Source of the DNA: an uncultured Collinsella sp. | GTDB lineage: Bacteria > Actinomycetota > Coriobacteriia > Coriobacteriales > Coriobacteriaceae | Assembly: GCA_934654775.1 (NCBI GenBank) | Contig: CAKUGR010000006.1 | Span: 85,577 to 149,576, forward strand | Direction of reading: 5' to 3' | Length of the DNA stretch: 64,000 nucleotides | In this document: in pieces, positions 60,144 to 64,000 of the stretch | How positions within the stretch are numbered: the first letter of the stretch is position 1 | How the letters are laid out: each line of letters begins with the position of its first letter | Notes under the pieces: generated by a model | The model's database searches: none | Told to the model about the DNA's origin: nothing | The model's input: only the letters and a program-made list of their open reading frames with translations | Made by a program: the position numbers and the translations under genes

Positions 60144-62471
60144 TTAGGCGGAAACAGCGGCGGAGGCGGTGTTGGTCTCATCCTCATCGGTCCAGACATG
60201 CTTGGGCATGGGACGGAAGATCTGGAAGAGCATCGCAACCAGCAGCACGATGGCGACAACCGTCCAGACACCAAACTGACCCAGAACAAGCAGGTTGTAG
60301 AACTGGTTGATGAACAGACCAATCACCCAAGCGAAGGCGCACTCGTAGCCAATAGCGATCGCAGTCCACTTGCCGGAGTCCATCTGGTTACGGATGGTAC
60401 CCATGGCTGCAAAGCACGGAGCGCACAGCAGGTTGAAGGCACCAAAGGCCACGCAAGCACCCATGGTCGGGAACATGCCGGCGAACGCGGTCCACAGGCT
60501 CGGGTCGGTCTCGGCGGCGTCGGCAACGGACAGCAGCGAGCCGGCGGTAGCGACGACGTTCTCCTTGGCGACGAGGCCCGAGACGGTCAGCGCGGTTGCC
60601 TGCCAGGTGCTAAAGCCGAGCGGCGCGAAGATCCAAGCGACCAAGTTGCCGAGCATAGCGAGCACGGAGTAGTCCATGAACTCCTCGGGGATGCCCTCCA
60701 TCGCGGGCAGGAAGCCGAAGGCACCATTGTAGCTACCGAAGTTGGACAGGAACCAAACCACGACGGTGGAGGCGAAGATGACCGTGCCGGCCTTCTTGAT
60801 AAAGGCCCAGCAGCGCTCCCACACATGCAGCGCCCAAGAACGGATCGCCGGGAAGTGGTAGGCAGGCAGCTCCATGACAAACGGCGTGGGACGGCCGGCG
60901 AAGAGCTTGGTCTTCTTGAGCATCAGGCCCGAACCGATGACGGCAAAGACACCCAGGAAGTAGAAGAGCGGGCTGATCCACGCAGCGGTGGTGGAAGAGT
61001 CGCCGATGATGGAACCCATGAGCAGAGCGATGATCGGCAGCTTGGCGCCACAGGGAATGAACGTGGTGGTCATGACCGTCATGCGGCGGTCCTTCTCGTT
61101 CTCGATGGTCTTAGTGGCCATGACGCCGGGGACGCCGCAGCCCGAGGACACGAGCATGGGGATGAAGGACTTACCGGACAGGCCAAAGCGGCGGAATACG
61201 CGGTCCATGATGAAGGCAACACGGGCCATGTAACCGCAGTCCTCCAGGAAGGACAGCATCACAAAGAGCAGGAACATCTGCGGCACGAAGCCGAAGATGG
61301 CGCCCAGGCCGCCGACGATACCGTCACAAACGAGCGAATCGACCAGGCCGCCGTCCTCGGTGCCGCCCGCCACGAGGGCATCGTGCACCATGGTGGTAAT
61401 GCCGGGGACATAGGGGCCATACTGCGCCGGATCGACCGAATCGGCGTCGTCGCCCGCAGCCTCAACAGCTGCGTCGTAGGCATCGCGGCCCTGGCCGAGC
61501 ACATACCAGCCATCGGTACCAAAAAGCTGGTCATTGGTAAAGTCGGTCACCGTGCCGCCCAGGGTGGAAACGGCAATGTAGTACACGCAGAACATGATGA
61601 CCACAAAGATCGGCAGGCCCAGGATACGGTTGGTAACCACGCGGTCGATCTTCTCGGAGGTGCTCATCTTGGCAGGAGCCTTGGTCATGCATTCGTCGAT
61701 GATGTGGGCGATGACGCCGTAGCGCTCGCCGGTGATGATGGACTCGGCATCGTCGTCGCAGTCCTGCTCGCACTGGGCGACCAGCTGCTCCACGCGATCG
61801 GCCTTCTCCTTGGTGAGGTTGATGAGCTTGCAGGCGTCCGCATCGCGCTCGAACAGCTTGACGGCGTAGTAGCGACGCTTGTTGGCGGGGACGCTCGCCG
61901 GCAGGTTGTTCTCGATGTGGGTCAGAACGTCCTCGATGGAAGAGTCGAACTTGTGCTCCGGCACCTGGCCCTTGGTAGCAGCGGACTTCTTGACCTGATC
62001 GAACAGTTCCGTGATGCCCTTGTTCTTAAGAGCCGAGATCATCACGACCGGGCAGCCGAGTTTCTTGGAGAGCTTGTCGGTGTCGATCTTATCGCCGTTC
62101 TTCTCGACCAGGTCGGCCATGTTGAGGGCGACAACCACGGGCAGACCGGTCTCGATAACCTGAAGCGCCAAGTACAGGTTGCGCTCGAGGTTGGTGGCGT
62201 CGACCACCTGGACGACGACATCGGGCTCGCCGCTCATGAGGTAATCGCGCGAGCACTGCTCCTCGGGGCTGTAGGGGGAAAGCGAGTAGATGCCGGGGAG
62301 GTCCGTAATCGTGACGCTCTTGTCACTCAGGAGTTTGGCCTCCTTTTTCTCAACCGTGACACCGGGCCAGTTGCCAACATAGCCGTTGGCGCCGGTGATC
62401 AGGTTGAAAAGCGTGGTCTTGCCGCAGTTGGGGTTACCCGCCAGCGCGACATGGATCTGAGAATCCGCCAT
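60144..62471 (-). CDS. feoB: Ferrous iron transporter B
   Basis: 775 residues. The N-terminal G domain has GNPNCGKTTLF (G1), DLPGIYSLSPYSPEEQ (G3) and NMAD (G4), followed by a helical regulatory domain to about 270. Two Gate domains follow with many membrane helices, including GCGVPGVMATKT and PCGAKLPI. It imports Fe2+ across the cytoplasmic membrane driven or gated by GTP. Two feoA genes precede it on the same strand. Site AAGAAGGA precedes the ATG. Confidence 0.97.
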   Translation of the reverse strand: MADSQIHVALAGNPNCGKTTLFNLITGANGYVGNWPGVTVEKKEAKLLSDKSVTITDLPGIYSLSPYSPEEQCSRDYLMSGEPDVVVQVVDATNLERNLYLALQVIETGLPVVVALNMADLVEKNGDKIDTDKLSKKLGCPVVMISALKNKGITELFDQVKKSAATKGQVPEHKFDSSIEDVLTHIENNLPASVPANKRRYYAVKLFERDADACKLINLTKEKADRVEQLVAQCEQDCDDDAESIITGERYGVIAHIIDECMTKAPAKMSTSEKIDRVVTNRILGLPIFVVIMFCVYYIAVSTLGGTVTDFTNDQLFGTDGWYVLGQGRDAYDAAVEAAGDDADSVDPAQYGPYVPGITTMVHDALVAGGTEDGGLVDSLVCDGIVGGLGAIFGFVPQMFLLFVMLSFLEDCGYMARVAFIMDRVFRRFGLSGKSFIPMLVSSGCGVPGVMATKTIENEKDRRMTVMTTTFIPCGAKLPIIALLMGSIIGDSSTTAAWISPLFYFLGVFAVIGSGLMLKKTKLFAGRPTPFVMELPAYHFPAIRSWALHVWERCWAFIKKAGTVIFASTVVVWFLSNFGSYNGAFGFLPAMEGIPEEFMDYSVLAMLGNLVAWIFAPLGFSTWQATALTVSGLVAKENVVATAGSLLSVADAAETDPSLWTAFAGMFPTMGACVAFGAFNLLCAPCFAAMGTIRNQMDSGKWTAIAIGYECAFAWVIGLFINQFYNLLVLGQFGVWTVVAIVLLVAMLFQIFRPMPKHVWTDEDETNTASAAVSA

Positions 62472-62546
62472 TCAATCCTTCTTCCTTGTGTGCCCGCGCT
62501 GCTTTCTCCACACGGGCTGGATAATGTGCTTCAAAGATGCTGCATT

Positions 62547-62566
62547 AAGTTAGAAAATACTAACTT
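62547..62566. promoter_or_regulatory. Palindrome before feoB, possible metal-regulator site
   Basis: AAGTTAGAAAATACTAACTT, a perfect 7-bp dyad with a 6-bp centre. TTAG..CTAA dyads of this kind resemble DtxR/IdeR iron-regulator sites, though the match to any consensus is loose. Confidence 0.45.
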
Positions 62567-62594
62567 TATCTGCAGAAATGTACGCCTCAGGCCC

Positions 62595-62816
62595 TTACTG
62601 GACCTCGACGACGGCGGCCTCCTCCTTGCGGATGGAAAGCTCGTAGCCGCGTACGTTGATCTCGACCGGATCTCCGAGCGGTGCGACCTTCACGACCTTA
62701 AACGACGTGCCCTTGATGAGCCCCAGGTCCATAAGGTGGCGGCGAAGTGCACCCTCACCGTGAAGCTTGACGATGGTAGAGCTCTCGCCCACCTTAACGT
62801 CACCCAACGTCTTCAT
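62595..62816 (-). CDS. feoA: FeoA-family protein (second copy)
   Basis: 73 residues with the SH3-like FeoA fold: LHGEGALRRHLMDLGLIKGTSFKVVKVAPLG and the final VEINVRGYELSIRKEEA. FeoA is a small cytoplasmic partner needed for FeoB activity. Start after GGGGGAC. It lies between the other feoA and feoB in one likely operon. Confidence 0.93.
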   Translation of the reverse strand: MKTLGDVKVGESSTIVKLHGEGALRRHLMDLGLIKGTSFKVVKVAPLGDPVEINVRGYELSIRKEEAAVVEVQ

Positions 62817-62856
62817 TTACTTGTCCCCCTTTCAGTACTTGCAAAAATACCGTCGA

Positions 62857-63099
62857 CTAACCGACGGTCATGATGTGCATGGCCACCTTGGAATCGATGC
62901 CAAAGCGGGCACCCAGCACGGTAACGATAATGTTGGCGCCACTCGAGCTCACCACGTGAATCTCGCTACCCTCGACAAAGCCGAGGTCCTTGAGGTGGTG
63001 CTTCATGTCCTCGTTGCCCTTTACACGAGACACGCGCACGGTTTCGCCCGCCTTCACCATCGAAAGCGGCATGGCCGGCATCTGCGGTCCGCTAGACAT
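62857..63099 (-). CDS. feoA: FeoA-family protein (first copy)
   Basis: 80 residues: VKAGETVRVSRVKGNEDMKHHLKDLGFVEGSEIHVVSSSG and VTVLGARFGIDSKVAMHI, the FeoA pattern with a short N-terminal extension rich in Met and Pro. It leads the feoA-feoA-feoB series. The two FeoA copies differ clearly in sequence, so they are old paralogues and may bind FeoB as a mixed pair. Confidence 0.92.
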   Translation of the reverse strand: MSSGPQMPAMPLSMVKAGETVRVSRVKGNEDMKHHLKDLGFVEGSEIHVVSSSGANIIVTVLGARFGIDSKVAMHIMTVG

Positions 63100-63142
63100 G
63101 ACTGGGCTCCTAACATCGAATCGTCCTTAACATCGGCGCAGT

Positions 63143-63196
63143 AAAAGTTAACCACGTCTATGTTCGCCTTAGTAAACTAGCACGTGGCTAACTTTT
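63143..63196. promoter_or_regulatory. Inverted repeat in the feo promoter
   Basis: AAAAGTTAACCACGT (63143-63157) and ACGTGGCTAACTTTT (63182-63196) pair over 15 bp with one mismatch. It lies 44 bases upstream of the first feoA and shares the GTTA(A/G) half site with the palindrome before feoB, pointing to one metal-responsive regulator. Confidence 0.5.
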
Positions 63197-63241
63197 TGAA
63201 AAGGGTTCCTATTCAGTTTTCGAAAAAGTTTCCTATGTGAA

Positions 63242-63282
63242 ACAAAGAAGGCATGGCAAAGGGCTGTCCTTTGCCATGCCTT
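63242..63282 (-). terminator. Terminator of the HPr-like gene
   Basis: Perfect 15-bp stem AAGGCATGGCAAAGG/complement followed on the minus strand by CTTTGTTTC, 53 bases after the stop. Confidence 0.8.
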
Positions 63283-63294
63283 TTGATACCAATG

Positions 63295-63327
63295 AATGTG
63301 ACAAAGGGACTGTCCCTTTGTCGCATT
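63295..63327. repeat. REP-like hairpin, family d
   Basis: AATGTGACAAAGGGAC and a near-perfect complement, seven bases after the HPr-like stop codon. Partner of the copy at 256-288. Confidence 0.65.
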
Positions 63328-63334
63328 GTTGTGT

Positions 63335-63583
63335 TTAGAACGAGAGGTTTCTGATCGACGTAACACAGGAAGCCTCGTCTACGCCCGAGACGCGGAACAC
63401 GATATCCTCGCCGCACTCGCCGTAGAGAGCCATGAGGCCCATAACGTCGCGACCGTCGGTATGGCGGTCGCCAATACTGACCGACACGTCGCTGCGGTGC
63501 CTGGCGATGATGTCATAAAGCAGCGCAACCGGGCGGGCATGCAGTCCCAACGGATCTTTAATCGTCTTTGTAAACTCGACCAT
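63335..63583 (-). CDS. HPr-family phosphocarrier protein with Asp at position 46
   Basis: 82 residues from the ATG at 63583 (GGGAGGGGAC upstream). The active-site histidine is residue 15 in LGLHARP, as in PTS protein HPr. The region around residue 46, which in Gram-positive HPr is the serine phosphorylated by HPr kinase, reads GRDVMGLMALYG with Asp at 46. The protein can therefore take phosphate on His15 but not on Ser46, and the Asp may mimic the phosphorylated form. No PTS genes are adjacent. Confidence 0.88.
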   Translation of the reverse strand: MVEFTKTIKDPLGLHARPVALLYDIIARHRSDVSVSIGDRHTDGRDVMGLMALYGECGEDIVFRVSGVDEASCVTSIRNLSF

Positions 63584-63677
63584 GTCCCCTCCCACGGCAT
63601 CGCACATTCAGCCGGTCAAACCCAGCCACGTGGTAGTTATTGTAGCGTTAGATGCTTGTCGAGTGCCCTTTCGGATA

Positions 63678-63905
63678 CCCCGTGGGCAAAAAGTGGCAAA
63701 TATGAGTACTGTCACTAATTTAGTAGCAGCAAAATCGAGCCTAAATTGGGCGATTTGGACGATTTTCAAGGCCTGAAAGGCACCAATTCGCGTCTATAGG
63801 GGGTTTGCAAATTTCATTTTTGGCCTTTTTTCGCTCAAAACAGGCCAATGGATATGGCACCTCTTTTGCAACAGTACTCATATTTGGCATTTTTTGACCA
63901 CGGGG
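63678..63905. repeat. 228-bp element with 35-bp inverted ends
   Basis: The sequence starting CCCCGTGGGCAAAAAGTGGC (near 63678-63712) and its inverted copy (near 63869-63903) agree at 32 of 35 positions. The interior is AT-rich and has no convincing gene. It is the main content of the 417-bp stretch after the HPr gene and looks like a MITE-type or regulatory repeat. Confidence 0.65.
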
Positions 63906-63930
63906 TCCAAAACCATGTCCCAAAAATCAG

Positions 63931-63953
63931 AACCACCCTTAAAAAGGGTGGTT
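63931..63953 (-). terminator. Hairpin near the right edge
   Basis: AACCACCCTT/AAGGGTGGTT stem with a 3-nt loop, followed on the minus strand by CTGATTTTTGG. It probably ends a gene that lies beyond the window. Confidence 0.6.
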
Positions 63954-64000
63954 TGCTCTTAGGGTATAACCCACGGGCCCCGGGCTCGCGTCTAAAGGCG

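Noticed and set aside
60138-62873. A 911-codon plus-strand frame opposite feoB
   Set aside because: Same explanation: a shadow of feoB, whose motifs are complete on the other strand.
63741-63923. Small minus-strand frame of 60 codons
   Set aside because: It lies within the inverted-repeat element, lacks a ribosome binding site and shows no coding signature.

Overview
The window is GC-rich and densely coded. It reads as part of a chromosome of a gut actinobacterium of the class Coriobacteriia, most like Collinsella. This rests on the GatCAB set, the GlnR-type regulator beside a GlnA2-like protein, the pectin/hexuronate gene set and several families of short hairpin repeats, and it is an inference, not a database result. 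There are no rRNA or tRNA genes, phage, insertion sequences or CRISPR arrays. About 45 protein genes are supported, most on the minus strand. Long plus-strand open frames opposite them are shadows caused by high third-position GC.

Layout. 1-126: 5' end of an AAA ATPase gene running off the left edge, behind a nested palindrome. 290-4992: heterodimeric ABC transporter with a divergent AraC regulator, a layout resembling siderophore/metal systems. 5208-8709: gatCAB. 8994-11280: HAD phosphatase and MFS transporter. 11617-13969: moaA and a moaC-mobB fusion. 14215-17884: second ABC exporter pair with one degenerate ATP site. 18145-20396: MATE exporter and its MerR regulator. 20455-26861: ligA, an HtrA-type protease, a GlnR-like regulator and a glutamine synthetase homologue that lacks several catalytic ligands. 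26997-41000: the 2-keto-3-deoxygluconate (KDG) region. It holds a LacI regulator, kdgK, kdgA, a HIT protein, a membrane protein, an IlvD/Edd dehydratase, a GntP permease, two GntR regulators, a KduD-like reductase and an RpiB-fold isomerase. 41130-59537: pectin oligosaccharide and hexuronate genes: two flavin/NAD(P)H oxidoreductases, a TIM-barrel protein, GH105, an SGNH esterase, a pectin methylesterase/acetylesterase fusion, GH28, a GPH-type transporter, uxaA, uxaB, uxaC and a LacI regulator. 59683-63583: ferrous iron uptake (feoA, feoA, feoB, Cys-rich protein) and an HPr-like protein.

How the genes work together. The pectin enzymes carry no signal peptides, so the cell probably imports oligogalacturonides made by others through the 51606-53165 transporter. 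It would then de-esterify, hydrolyse and cleave them inside. Galacturonate goes through UxaC, UxaB and UxaA to KDG. Unsaturated uronate goes through the RpiB-fold isomerase and the SDR reductase to KDG. KdgK and KdgA end both routes at pyruvate and glyceraldehyde 3-phosphate. Two LacI-type operators tie the region together: CGAAACCGATTTCG (KDG part) and GTGAACGTTCAC (pectin/uronate part). The membrane-protein gene at 32626 carries both.

The most unusual signal is a pair of leader RNAs, each present twice. One, at 29364-29500 and 32465-32596, keeps a pseudoknot and a terminator that exclude each other; their stems differ in sequence but keep pairing, while loops such as AGTGCCTCCGATAACC are identical. 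The other, at 28154-28211 and 32388-32443, is a hairpin with wholly different stems around a near-identical 22-nt loop. Both look like cis-regulatory RNAs of the KDG regulon, possibly a riboswitch.
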